64,000 bases of DNA from Variovorax paradoxus (lineage in GTDB: Bacteria > Pseudomonadota > Gammaproteobacteria > Burkholderiales > Burkholderiaceae_C): NCBI RefSeq assembly GCF_030811855.1, contig NZ_JAUSRN010000006.1, positions 62,001 to 126,000 of the forward strand, given 5' to 3'. The notes under the pieces are model-generated. The model was not told where the DNA came from, searched no databases, and saw only the letters and a program-made list of their open reading frames with translations. Below are positions 9,048 through 20,074 of this stretch, piece after piece; the first letter of the stretch is position 1, and every line of letters begins with the position of its first letter. The position numbers were made by a program, and so were the translations under genes.

Positions 9048-10001
9048 ATGTCCGACAGAGACACGCCCGAAATCCGCGAAGTGCCCGAGCTGCGCGATGC
9101 ACCCACGTACAACAGGCCGCGCCGCGAGTCGTCGACCGGAACCCTCATCGTCATCGTGCTGCTGGCGATTGCCGCCGCATTCCTTGGCTGGCGCTGGTAC
9201 CAGCAGCAACAACGACTGCACGTGGAGCCGGTACCACCCGTGGCCACCACCGCGCCCAACGACGGGCCTGCGCCAGCACCGGTGCCGCCGCCAGTGCCCG
9301 AATCGCTGGAGCCGCAGAACCCGATCGATGCGATCGCGCTGCCCGCTTCGGGGTTGCCCACGGTCGCGGATTCGGATACGCGCGTGATGAAGGCGCTGGT
9401 CGACCTGATGGGCAGCAAGAACGTAGCCGACTTCCTGCAGTTCGAAGGCATCGTGCGCCGCACCGTTGCCACCGTCGACAACATGCCGCGGGAGCAGTCG
9501 CCCGCGAGCACATGGCCCGTGCAGCCCACCCGGCAGCGCTTCACCACCGCAGGCAAGGGCGAGGCGCAGACCATCGCGCCCGCCAATGCCGCGCGCTACA
9601 CGCCTATCGTGCAGCTGGCCGAATCGATCAATCCGGCCAAGGCGGCCAAGACCTACGCGCAGCTGTATCCGCTGTTTCAGAAATCTTATGAAGAGCTCGG
9701 CTTTCCGGGGCGCTACTTCAATGACCGGCTCATTGCCGTGATCGACCATCTGCTGCAGGCGCCCGAGCCGAGCGGCCCGGTGCAGGTTCGCCTCGTCGAG
9801 GTGAAGGGCAAGGTGTCGCCGCAGCGGCCGTGGGTGCGCTACGAGTACGCCGATCCGCAGCTCGAAGCGCTCTCGTCCGGCCAGAAGATCATGGTGCGCA
9901 TGGGGCTGGAGAACGAGCGAAGGATGAAGGCCAGCTTGCGCGGCTTCCGCGAGCAGATCGCCACCGGCGAGATGCTGAAGAAGAGGCAGCAGCAGCGCTG
10001 A
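9048..10001 (+). CDS. DUF3014 domain membrane protein
   Basis: The 317-residue product has a charged N-terminus, a single hydrophobic segment (GTLIVIVLLAIAAAFLGW, about residues 30-48), a proline-rich linker and a C-terminal globular domain with the DUF3014 pattern (MGSKNVADFLQFEGIVRRTVATVDN and YFNDRLIAVIDHLL). It is probably a single-pass inner-membrane protein with the large domain in the periplasm. The ATG at 9048 is supported by the purine-rich stretch AAAAGGAAA just upstream. No function is known for the family. Confidence 0.8.
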   Translation: MSDRDTPEIREVPELRDAPTYNRPRRESSTGTLIVIVLLAIAAAFLGWRWYQQQQRLHVEPVPPVATTAPNDGPAPAPVPPPVPESLEPQNPIDAIALPASGLPTVADSDTRVMKALVDLMGSKNVADFLQFEGIVRRTVATVDNMPREQSPASTWPVQPTRQRFTTAGKGEAQTIAPANAARYTPIVQLAESINPAKAAKTYAQLYPLFQKSYEELGFPGRYFNDRLIAVIDHLLQAPEPSGPVQVRLVEVKGKVSPQRPWVRYEYADPQLEALSSGQKIMVRMGLENERRMKASLRGFREQIATGEMLKKRQQQR

Positions 10002-10118
10002 TCCACCCCCTCCTGTGCCTGCGCCTTGTAGGCGCGGGCCGATTGCGTGCGGCGCGGATGGCGTGGATGATCTGCCGACCCGACAGAGCGATCCCCCAAA
10101 GACATCGAGGACACCCGT

Positions 10119-10367
10119 ATGAACCTGATGAGCGTCGATCTCTACCAGAGTGCCACTGACCCAACCAAATTCCTGGCGCTTCCAACGGGCACCGATCCCA
10201 CCGAGCTCATGGGGCCGATGACCTTCGACCAGGACTACGCGCAAGTCGTCAAATACCGGGAGGCCTTCGAGTTCGACCCGTCGGAAAATTACGCCGGAGC
10301 CAATGCCGCCAAGATCGCAGCGGACATCCTGACCACCAAGTGGTCGATGTATCGCCGCGAAACCTAA
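10119..10367 (+). CDS. small hypothetical protein
   Basis: This 82-residue acidic protein, MNLMSVDLYQS to MYRRET, has no signal peptide or membrane segment. AGCATCGAGGAC-like purines precede the ATG at 10119. The composition and codon use match neighbouring genes, so it is probably real. I do not recognise the family with certainty. It ends 55 bp from the convergent gcvP stop. Confidence 0.6.
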   Translation: MNLMSVDLYQSATDPTKFLALPTGTDPTELMGPMTFDQDYAQVVKYREAFEFDPSENYAGANAAKIAADILTTKWSMYRRET

Positions 10368-10421
10368 GCGACAAACGGTGCGTAGCAGGGCGGCGCGCAG
10401 CGGCCCGTTCTCAGAGGCGCT

Positions 10422-13328
<2,907 letters not shown>

Positions 13329-13377
13329 GGCGGTGAAGGATCGGGAATGAGGAAGGGCAGCTTGCGAACTCGGTGGA

Positions 13378-13749
13378 TCAGGACTCGGCAGCGAACTTGT
13401 CGTAGCTGGCGGCGTCCAGCAATGCATCGAGCTGCGCGGGTTCGCTGAGCTTGACCTTGAAGAACCAGCCGGCGGCCAGCGGGTCGGTGTTGGCGAGCGA
13501 AGGATCGGCGCGCAGGGCTTCGTTCACTTCGGTGATTTCGCCGGACACGGGCATGAACACATCGGCCGCGGCCTTGACCGATTCGACGACACCTGCCACT
13601 TCGCCCTGGGCAAAGGTCTTGCCCACCTCAGGCAGGTCGACGAACACCACGTCGCCCAGCGCGTCCTGCGCATGCACGGTGATGCCGACAGTCGCTGCAC
13701 TGCCTTCGGCCGAGACCCACTCGTGGTCCTTGGTGTACTTGATGCTCAT
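13378..13749 (-). CDS. gcvH: glycine cleavage system H protein
   Basis: The 123-residue lipoyl carrier shuttles the methylamine intermediate between GcvP and GcvT. The lipoylated lysine lies in [12 protein letters not shown] at about residue 64, and the N-terminus KYTKDHEWV is the family standard. The length is typical. It is the middle gene of the operon, 41 bp after gcvT. Confidence 0.97.
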   Translation of the reverse strand: MSIKYTKDHEWVSAEGSAATVGITVHAQDALGDVVFVDLPEVGKTFAQGEVAGVVESVKAAADVFMPVSGEITEVNEALRADPSLANTDPLAAGWFFKVKLSEPAQLDALLDAASYDKFAAES

Positions 13750-13790
13750 GAAAAAACTCCTCGTGGAAAAAATTGATGATGGCGCAGGGG

Positions 13791-14966
13791 CTAGCCGCGG
13801 TAGTAGCGGGTGGGCACGAAGGGCAGGGTCGAGACTTCCATCGGAACCGGCTTGCCGCGCACGATGGCCTGCACGCGCGTACCGGCTTCTGAAAATGCGG
13901 TGGCCACGTAGCCCATGGCGATCGGTCGGTCGGCCGTGGGGCCGAGCAGGCCGCTCGTGACAAAGCCGATGTCGTGGCCTTCGAACGACTGCAGCACCGT
14001 GCCGTCGCGCACCGGAATGCGCTCCAGTGCCACGAGGCCCACGCGCCGGCGCTTCAGCGTGTCGTGGTCGGTGCGGCCCGCAGCGCCGGCCGTGGCGGCC
14101 GCGAGCTGGGCCAAAACCTTGGCCGCACCCGGAAATCCGCCTTCGCGCGCGCCGCCGGTGCGGCGCACCTTCTGGATGGCCCAGTTGAGCGAGGCCTCGA
14201 CGGGCGTGGTGGTGGTGTCGATGTCGTTGCCGTAGAGGCAGAGCCCGGCTTCCAGGCGCAGCGAATTGCGCGCGCCCAGGCCGACGGGCTTGACCTCAGG
14301 CTGGGCCAGCAGCAGGCGGGCGAGCGCGTCGGCATCCTTGCCGGCCACCGAGATCTCGAAGCCGTCTTCGCCGGTGTAGCCGCTGCGGGTGGCAAAGGCG
14401 GGGATGCCGCCGATCTGCACCGCGCCGCCGGTCATGAAGACGAAGCGCTCGATGCCGGGTGACAGCCGAGCCAGCACCGTGGCCGCCTGCGGCCCCTGCA
14501 GCGCGAGCAGCGCGTGGTCGGGCATGGGCTGCACATCGCAGCGCGCGCCGATCTTCTGCTGGATGTGGGCCAGGTCGGCCACCTTGCAGGCGCCGTTGAC
14601 GATCACGAAGATCGACCCGTGCCCTTCGTTGAAGAACATCAGGTCGTCGAGGATGCCGCCTTCGTCATTCAGCAGCAGGCCGTAGCGCTGCTTGCCGGGC
14701 GCGAGGTCGATCACGTCGACGGGCATCAGGGTTTCGAAGGCGGCCGCGGCGTCTGGGCCCACCAGGCGCAGCTGGCCCATGTGCGAAATGTCGAACAACC
14801 CGGCGGCATCGCGCGTGTGCTTGTGCTCGGCCATGAGGCCGGCGGGGTACTGCACCGGCATCGAATAGCCGGCAAACGGCACCATGCGGGCGCCCAGCTC
14901 CACGTGCAGGTCGTGCAGGGGCGTCTTGAGCAATTGGGCGTCGGATGATGAAGCGGAAGCGGCCAC
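13791..14966 (-). CDS. gcvT: glycine cleavage system T protein (aminomethyltransferase)
   Basis: GcvT transfers the methylene group from the H-protein arm to tetrahydrofolate and releases ammonia. The sequence shows KTPLHDLHVELGARMVPFAGYSMPVQY at the start (quoted in part as the family opening), DISHMGQLRL, and TRSGYTGEDGFEI in the folate-binding region. I choose the GTG at 14966: it has a GGAG ribosome-binding site six bases upstream and starts just before the conserved block, giving 391 residues. The frame stays open upstream through the riboswitch region, but those codons are not family-like. First gene of the operon. Confidence 0.93.
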   Translation of the reverse strand: MAASASSSDAQLLKTPLHDLHVELGARMVPFAGYSMPVQYPAGLMAEHKHTRDAAGLFDISHMGQLRLVGPDAAAAFETLMPVDVIDLAPGKQRYGLLLNDEGGILDDLMFFNEGHGSIFVIVNGACKVADLAHIQQKIGARCDVQPMPDHALLALQGPQAATVLARLSPGIERFVFMTGGAVQIGGIPAFATRSGYTGEDGFEISVAGKDADALARLLLAQPEVKPVGLGARNSLRLEAGLCLYGNDIDTTTTPVEASLNWAIQKVRRTGGAREGGFPGAAKVLAQLAAATAGAAGRTDHDTLKRRRVGLVALERIPVRDGTVLQSFEGHDIGFVTSGLLGPTADRPIAMGYVATAFSEAGTRVQAIVRGKPVPMEVSTLPFVPTRYYRG

Positions 14967-15020
14967 GGGGCACTCCAAAGGGGCAGTCGAATTCCATGGC
15001 GCAAGCCATGGGCCACCCCT

Positions 15021-15220
15021 GCTGTCCGCTTTACCTGAGAGATTCGCCCCACGATCGGGGTTTGCTCCTTCGGTGGGCTGCCGCATCGCGTTGATGCGGG
15101 CGACAGCCTCTCTCCAGCAAGGAAACGCCGGCATCCGCCAGCGCCTTGTCAGTCCTTTTGCCTGAGCGTTCGGGAAACCCCTGCGCCTTCGGCGGCCTCG
15201 CATGGCGAAGCTCTCTCCTG
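15021..15220 (-). promoter_or_regulatory. tandem glycine riboswitch
   Basis: Read on the minus strand, two successive aptamers can be seen. Aptamer 1 runs from about 15220 to 15149: it opens with GAGAGAGCTTCG, has the GCCGAAGGCGC loop and closes with TCAGGCAAAAGGACTG. Aptamer 2 runs from about 15117 to 15022: CTGGAGAGAGGCTG, CCCACCGAAGGAGC and CTCTCAGGTAAAGCGGACAG. These are the conserved parts of the two-domain glycine riboswitch. Between aptamer 2 and the gcvT ribosome-binding site is a 7-bp hairpin (14994-15011, CCATGGC arms, 4-base loop) without a T-run. Control is therefore more likely at translation than by termination. Confidence 0.95.
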
Positions 15221-15278
15221 ACCCTGGCGAGTGTAGTGGATCGCGGCGCCCCGGTCCCCCGCGACGAGCGTTGCGGGC

Positions 15279-15830
15279 TCAGTGGACGGTTTCGGAGGCG
15301 AGCGGAAGTAACCTCTCGATACGCTCGCGCAGCGATTCGGCCCGTTCGGCGCCGGCGGTTTTCTCGACCTCGGTGAGCATCAGCGCGGCAATCGTCAGCA
15401 TGGCGTCGCGGTCGCGGGCTTCGCGCAGTGCGTCGCGCATCTGCATCGCAAACCTGGGGTCGCGCCGCACGAACATGCGTTCGCAAATGTCGAACAGGAA
15501 CATGCGCGTGGTGGCCAGGGAGCGCTTGCCGTCGAAATGGTCGGCGGCGGTCGCGGCCTGGGCCGGTTCGGCCGCGCGGTCCATGGCCGCCGCCTGGGCG
15601 GTTGGCACGGGAGTGGGCGCGGGGGTGGCTTGGGGATAGTGCAGGTAGCCGCGGCTCATCAAGGCCTGCAATGCCTGCTCGGCTTCGCTGCGGTTTGCGA
15701 ACAGCGGGCTGAAATCGGTCAGCGAGCGCCGGCCGTCGGCCATCAGCAGCAACGCGCGTTCGCGCTGGCTGAGCGTGCGTTGGCCGCTTTGGAGTTCGTC
15801 GCGTGCCTTGTCGGTCTTGGTGGGAAACAT
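15279..15830 (-). CDS. hypothetical protein with proline/alanine-rich linker
   Basis: The 183-residue product is unrecognised. An N-terminal part with RTLSQRERALLLMADGRRSLTDFSPLF (seen in parts) looks like a small winged-helix-like unit. It is followed by a Pro/Ala-rich linker (TPAPTPVPTAQ) and a helical C-terminal region rich in Arg and Glu ending ERLLPLASETVH. No signal peptide or membrane segment is evident. The ATG at 15830 is preferred over the upstream extension to 15905, which has no coding character. It lies upstream of the gcv riboswitch on the same strand, but its stop is 59 bp away, so it need not share the transcript. Confidence 0.65.
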   Translation of the reverse strand: MFPTKTDKARDELQSGQRTLSQRERALLLMADGRRSLTDFSPLFANRSEAEQALQALMSRGYLHYPQATPAPTPVPTAQAAAMDRAAEPAQAATAADHFDGKRSLATTRMFLFDICERMFVRRDPRFAMQMRDALREARDRDAMLTIAALMLTEVEKTAGAERAESLRERIERLLPLASETVH

Positions 15831-15920
15831 GGCGCAACAGCTTTTCGGAAAATCGAGAGCTGCAGCATCGTTGCAAGAGGTGACATTTTCGTGAAACCTT
15901 TGCATTACAGACCGGTAAAC

Positions 15921-15953
15921 AAAAAAGCGGGCAGCCTGGTGAAGGCTGCCCGC
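15921..15953 (-). terminator. rho-independent terminator after dctM
   Basis: Perfect 11-bp arms (15927-15937 and 15943-15953) enclose a 5-base loop and are followed on the minus strand by TTTTTTGTTT. It sits 23 bp beyond the dctM stop and closes the TRAP operon. Confidence 0.9.
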
Positions 15954-15975
15954 TGTCTTGTCGATACCGCGCCGT

Positions 15976-17253
15976 CTACTTGGCGTAAACCAGGTCGCGC
16001 AGTGCCAGCGATATCCACGGCACGTAGGTGATCACCATCAGGCAGGCCAGGATCACTAGCACGAACGGCACCAGGTACGTCACGATCCGGTCGAGCGAAA
16101 TGCGCGCCACCGTGCAGGCCGCGAACAGGTTCACGCCGAAGGGCGGAGTGATCATGCCGAGCGCGAGGTTCACCACCATGATGAGCCCGAAGTGCACCGG
16201 GTCGATGCCGAAGTGCACGGCCACCGGTGCGAGGATGGGCGCGAGCACGATGATGGCCGCGCTGGTTTCGATGAACATGCCGATGATGAACAGCGCCGCG
16301 TTCACGCCCAAAAGGAACATCGCGGGCGATTTCAGCACTTCTTGCAGCCAGTGGCCGATGGCGTCGGGCACACCCGCACGCGTGATCAGGAACGCGAAGA
16401 GGCCCGCGTTGGCGATGATGAACATGATCACCGCCGACGACAGCACCGACTTGCGAAGGATCAGGTACAGATCTTTCGGCTTGATCTCGCGGTAGATCAC
16501 CACGCCCACCACCAACGCATAGAACACCGCCACCGCCGAGGCTTCGGTCGGCGTGAAGATGCCGCCGTAGATGCCGCCCAAAATGATGACCGGCATGAGC
16601 AGTGCCCAGCCCGCCTGCCACGCCGCTTTGCCGAAAGGCATGCGGCCCTCGCCGTCGTTCTTGCCCCAGCCCCGCCACTTGCAGTAGACCCAGACGAACA
16701 GCATCAGCGCCAGGCTGATGAGAATGCCGGGGCCGAAGCCCGCAATGAAGAGCTCGCCGATCGAAACCTCGGCGCTCACGCCGTACAGGATCATCGGGAT
16801 CGAGGGCGGGATGATCACGCCCAGCTCGGCGCTCGTGGCCTGCAGCGCTGCCGCGTATGCGGTGGGATAGCCGTGCTTGATGAGCGCCGGAATCAGAATG
16901 GCGCCAATGGCAAAGGTGGTTGCCACCGACGAGCCCGACACCGCCGCAAAGATCATGCAGGTAAGCACGCAGGTCATGGGCAGGCCGCCCTGCACGCCGC
17001 CCACGATGCTCTTGGCAAACTCGACCAGGCGGCGAGAGATGCCGCCGGTTTCCATCAGGTTGCCGGCCAGGATGAAAAACGGAATCGCCGCCAGCGGAAA
17101 CTTGTTGATCGAGTTGAACATCTCCTTCACGGAAATGAGCATGTTGACGTTGGCCACCTGGATACCCAGGATCGACGCGAGTCCGATGGACACGGCCACC
17201 GAAACCGACAGTGCAAAACACAGCACCATCGTTGCAACCATGACTGGTGTCAT
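15976..17253 (-). CDS. dctM: TRAP transporter large permease DctM
   Basis: This 425-residue protein of about twelve membrane segments is the channel-forming large subunit of a tripartite ATP-independent periplasmic transporter, driven by a sodium gradient. Family blocks seen are FPLAAIPFFILAGNLME near residue 60, PPSIPMILYGV and MITPPFGVNLF near the C-terminus. The start is set at 17253 (MTPVMVATMVL), which gives the normal N-terminus and length. It is the last gene of dctP-dctQ-dctM, separated from dctQ by an 85-bp gap containing a repeat. Confidence 0.93.
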   Translation of the reverse strand: MTPVMVATMVLCFALSVSVAVSIGLASILGIQVANVNMLISVKEMFNSINKFPLAAIPFFILAGNLMETGGISRRLVEFAKSIVGGVQGGLPMTCVLTCMIFAAVSGSSVATTFAIGAILIPALIKHGYPTAYAAALQATSAELGVIIPPSIPMILYGVSAEVSIGELFIAGFGPGILISLALMLFVWVYCKWRGWGKNDGEGRMPFGKAAWQAGWALLMPVIILGGIYGGIFTPTEASAVAVFYALVVGVVIYREIKPKDLYLILRKSVLSSAVIMFIIANAGLFAFLITRAGVPDAIGHWLQEVLKSPAMFLLGVNAALFIIGMFIETSAAIIVLAPILAPVAVHFGIDPVHFGLIMVVNLALGMITPPFGVNLFAACTVARISLDRIVTYLVPFVLVILACLMVITYVPWISLALRDLVYAK

Positions 17254-17261
17254 GATGTAGC

Positions 17262-17338
17262 CCCCACGTTCGGCACTTCGTGTCCTCGCTGCCCCCCAAG
17301 GGGGCCGTTCGCTTGCTTGGGGCGGCCCGGCGCGGCGC
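17262..17338. repeat. GC-rich hairpin repeat between dctQ and dctM
   Basis: The gap holds CCCCAAG (17294-17300) and CTTGGGG (17316-17322) as inverted repeats, with a smaller CCCCC-AA-GGGGG fold inside the left side. The block with CACTTCGTGTCCTCGCTGCC resembles dispersed intergenic repeats I recall from Comamonadaceae genomes; that last point is from memory. It may tune dctM expression or stabilise mRNA. Confidence 0.5.
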
Positions 17339-17833
17339 TCATTGCGCGGTCTCCAGTTCGAGCCGCTTCGGATCGAGAAAATTACCAACGATGCCGAACA
17401 GGCAGAAGACAGCGCCGACCGGCAGCGCCAGGTAAGACCACATCATCGACAGGCTTTCGAGTCCGGCCATCGACTGCACGCGGCCGCGCATCGCATAGTC
17501 CCAACCCCACCACAGAATGACCAGCATCAGTGCCAGCGCTGCAATGCTGACCACGGCGTCGAGCACGCGCTTGATGCTGGGCGGGCTCCAACGGTAGAGC
17601 ACGTCAACGCTCACCATCGCGCCCTGTCTGAAGGCCATCGGAATGCCGAGGAACACCATCCAGATCAGGCTCATGCGGATCAGGATCTCGCTCCACTCAG
17701 CGGGTTGTTCGAGCACGAACCGCGTGACGATCTGGAACACGCCCAGACCGGAGGCAATGACCAGCATCACGCAGGCGGCGATCATCGAGAAGCCGGTGGT
17801 CCAGCGCTCGATGCCGAGAAATTTTTCTTTCAT
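17339..17833 (-). CDS. dctQ: TRAP transporter small permease DctQ
   Basis: The 164-residue product has four hydrophobic segments and the small-subunit pattern FVLEQPAEWSEILIRMSLIW in the first half, the usual EW motif of DctQ. It pairs with DctM in the inner membrane. ATG 17833 (MKEKFLGIERW) is preferred to a GTG two codons upstream. It follows dctP with a terminator between. Confidence 0.92.
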   Translation of the reverse strand: MKEKFLGIERWTTGFSMIAACVMLVIASGLGVFQIVTRFVLEQPAEWSEILIRMSLIWMVFLGIPMAFRQGAMVSVDVLYRWSPPSIKRVLDAVVSIAALALMLVILWWGWDYAMRGRVQSMAGLESLSMMWSYLALPVGAVFCLFGIVGNFLDPKRLELETAQ

Positions 17834-17851
17834 CTGCACCTGTCTTCAAAA

Positions 17852-17884
17852 CAAAAAAAGCCCGCCGGACCAATCCGGGCGGGC
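17852..17884 (-). terminator. intra-operon terminator between dctP and dctQ
   Basis: GCCCGCC-GGA (17860-17869) pairs with TCCGGGCGGGC (17874-17884) with one bulged base and a 4-base loop; seven T residues follow on the minus strand. Placed after dctP and before dctQ, it should let the binding protein be made in excess over the membrane subunits. Confidence 0.8.
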
Positions 17885-17916
17885 GGGAGCGTGCCGTCAA
17901 AGGGACGGCAGCCGGT

Positions 17917-18888
17917 TCACTTGTACTCGCGGATCTTGTCGAGGTTGGCTTTGCCGAAGTCCTTTTCGAACTGCGCGTTCACCGGTGCCAGCGCAGCCAC
18001 GAACTTCGACTTATCAACGTTGTCGATCACGGTCATGCCCTTGGCGCGCAGGTCGGCGACGCCCTTGGCATCGTCTTCATCCACGCGGGCGCGGTTGGCC
18101 TTGGTGCCTTCTTTTGCGGCCTCGAGGAAGGCCTGCTTGTCGGCGGCGCTGAGCTTGTCGAACGACGCCTTGTTCATCAGGAAGATGCAGGGCGAGTAGA
18201 CGTGGCCGGTGAGCGACAGGTGCTTTTGCACCTGGTCGAACTTGGCTGCGATGATGACGGAGAGCGGATTTTCCTGGCCGTCGACCGTGCCTTGCTGCAA
18301 TGCGGTGAACACTTCGGGGAAGGCCATCGGCGTGGTGACGATGCCGAAGCTCTTGTAGGCCGCGATATGCACCGGGTTTTCCATGGTGCGCATCTTCAGG
18401 CCCTTGAGGTCTTCGGGGCCCTTCACGTCGCGCTTGCTGTTGGTCATGTGGCGGAAGCCGTTTTCCGCCCAGGCCAGCGCCTTGAATCCCTTGGCGTCGA
18501 ACTTGGTCAACAGGTCCTGGCCGATGGGGCCGTCGAGCACGGCACGTGCGTGTGCCTTGTCGCGGAACAGGAACGGCACGTCGAGGATCTTCGTCTCCGG
18601 CACGAAGTTGGGCACCGGTCCGGTGGAAGAGAGCGCCAGCTCCTGGGTGCCGAGCTGCACGGCCTCGATCGACTCGCGCTCGCCGCCCAGCGCGCCGTTG
18701 TAGAAGGTCTGGACCTTGTAGCGGCCGCCGGTGCGCTTCTCGACTTCCTTGGCAAAGACGTCGATCGCGACGCCCTGGTGCGAGTTCTGCGCGGTCGAAA
18801 TGCTGATCTTCATGGTGGTCTGCGCAAAAGCGGCGCAGGCCATGCCCATGCCCAGAACCAGGCCAGCGGCCAGTCGGGTCAATTTCAT
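17917..18888 (-). CDS. dctP: TRAP transporter substrate-binding protein DctP
   Basis: The 323-residue product has a Sec signal peptide (MKLTRLAAGLVLGMGMACAAFAQ) cleaved after AFA-Q, then a DctP-fold binding domain: LSTAQNS-like start, YNGALGGERESIEAVQLG and RTMENPVHIAAYKSFG with the conserved arginine that binds the ligand carboxylate. It captures an organic or sugar acid in the periplasm for DctQM. The ATG at 18888 has GGAGACAA at 18893-18900 on the minus strand. The DenD-like dehydrogenase gene lies 71 bp upstream, which suggests a sugar acid such as erythronate as cargo. Confidence 0.92.
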   Translation of the reverse strand: MKLTRLAAGLVLGMGMACAAFAQTTMKISISTAQNSHQGVAIDVFAKEVEKRTGGRYKVQTFYNGALGGERESIEAVQLGTQELALSSTGPVPNFVPETKILDVPFLFRDKAHARAVLDGPIGQDLLTKFDAKGFKALAWAENGFRHMTNSKRDVKGPEDLKGLKMRTMENPVHIAAYKSFGIVTTPMAFPEVFTALQQGTVDGQENPLSVIIAAKFDQVQKHLSLTGHVYSPCIFLMNKASFDKLSAADKQAFLEAAKEGTKANRARVDEDDAKGVADLRAKGMTVIDNVDKSKFVAALAPVNAQFEKDFGKANLDKIREYK

Positions 18889-18959
18889 TGTGTTGTCTCC
18901 AGAGAAAAGAAGGCGCGAAGCAAAAGCCAAAAAAGGCACCCCCGCGGATAGCCGCTTGA

Positions 18960-19976
18960 CTATGCCGTAACCGGAAGCTTCACGGCGTCGGGATTTTCAC
19001 GGACGTATTCGCGAATAACCGTCTCGAAATCGGCATCTGCCGAAAGCCCCAGGCGTTTGGCGCGCGCGGTTTCGATGCGCCCGGGCCAGGTTTTCACGAT
19101 GCGCTGAATGGCGGGATCGGGCGTGCGGTCGAGCAGGTCGGTGGCGGCCTTGCCGGCCACGCGCTCGAGCGCGGCGGCCATTTCGCCAACCGTGGTCGAA
19201 AGCGAAGGCAGATTGAGCGCCGTGCGCGGGCCCCATTCGGCGTCGCTGGCCTCTGCGGCGCGGAGAATGCTTTCGACAGTGCGAGCCGGCGATGCAATGG
19301 CCACGGGCGTTTCGTCGGGCACCGGGCAGGCGGCGCGAATGCCCGCGAGAGGCTCGCGGATCATTCCGCTGAAAAAGCCCGATGCCGCGCCGTTGGGCTT
19401 GCCGGGACGCACGCTCACCGTCATCAGCCGCACGCTGCGGCCGCGGATGAAGCCTTTGCGCGTGTAGTCGGCAACCAGTTGCTCGCCGATGAATTTCTGG
19501 ATGCCATAGCTCGTCTGCGGCGTCGGCAGCGTGTGGTCTTCGATCACCGGCGGCAACGGCTGTTCGGGCGAATGGCCGAACACTGCGAGCGAGCTGGCAA
19601 ACACCACCAGCGGCCGCGTGCCCACGGCGCGCGCCTTTTCGAGCAGCGCCTGCGTGGCGGCAAAGTTGCTACGCATGCCCAGGTCGAAGTCGGCCTCGCA
19701 TTCGCCGCTCACCGCTGCGGCCAGATGAAAGATGGCGTCGGCTTCGCGCCAGAGCGCCGCATCGGGCGCTGCCAGTTGTTCGTTCAGGTCGCCGAGTGCG
19801 CTGGCAACGCGTGCGTCGGCCGCAAGATCTGACGGCGGCAGGGCGCGGTCGACCAGCGTGATGCGCGAAATGGCCCGGGGCGGTGCACCCGCGAGCGAAA
19901 GCTGTCCCTGCTTCAGCAGCGTTCGGGCAAGGCGTGCGCCCACAAAGCCGGCGCCGCCAGTGATGACGATCTGCAT
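18960..19976 (-). CDS. denD: NAD-dependent epimerase/dehydratase, D-erythronate dehydrogenase (DenD)-like
   Basis: This 338-residue extended short-chain dehydrogenase opens with the NAD-binding ITGGAGFVG, has the catalytic SSLAVFG and SYGIQKFIGEQL (Tyr-x3-Lys) and the downstream RLMTVSVRPGKPNGAASGFFSG block typical of DenD-type enzymes. DenD oxidises D-erythronate at C2 to 2-keto-D-erythronate. The usual partners (DUF1537 kinase, isomerase, aldolase) are not in the window, so the exact substrate is uncertain. GGAGACAA at 19982-19989 precedes the start. Likely first gene of the TRAP operon. Confidence 0.75.
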   Translation of the reverse strand: MQIVITGGAGFVGARLARTLLKQGQLSLAGAPPRAISRITLVDRALPPSDLAADARVASALGDLNEQLAAPDAALWREADAIFHLAAAVSGECEADFDLGMRSNFAATQALLEKARAVGTRPLVVFASSLAVFGHSPEQPLPPVIEDHTLPTPQTSYGIQKFIGEQLVADYTRKGFIRGRSVRLMTVSVRPGKPNGAASGFFSGMIREPLAGIRAACPVPDETPVAIASPARTVESILRAAEASDAEWGPRTALNLPSLSTTVGEMAAALERVAGKAATDLLDRTPDPAIQRIVKTWPGRIETARAKRLGLSADADFETVIREYVRENPDAVKLPVTA

Positions 19977-20033
19977 GTGTCTTGTCTCCTTCTGCAACGA
20001 GGATAGCGCAGCACAACCCGGCTCAGGCGACAC

Positions 20034-20046
20034 TCGCGGCTCGCGA
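20034..20046. promoter_or_regulatory. candidate LysR-type operator (T-N11-A)
   Basis: TCGCG-GCT-CGCGA is a short perfect palindrome of the T-N11-A form used by LysR regulators, in the 98-bp gap between the divergent denD and LysR genes. It is short and GC-rich, so it could be chance. Confidence 0.3.
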
Positions 20047-20074
20047 AATCAAGGAACCGGACGACCGGAAAACG

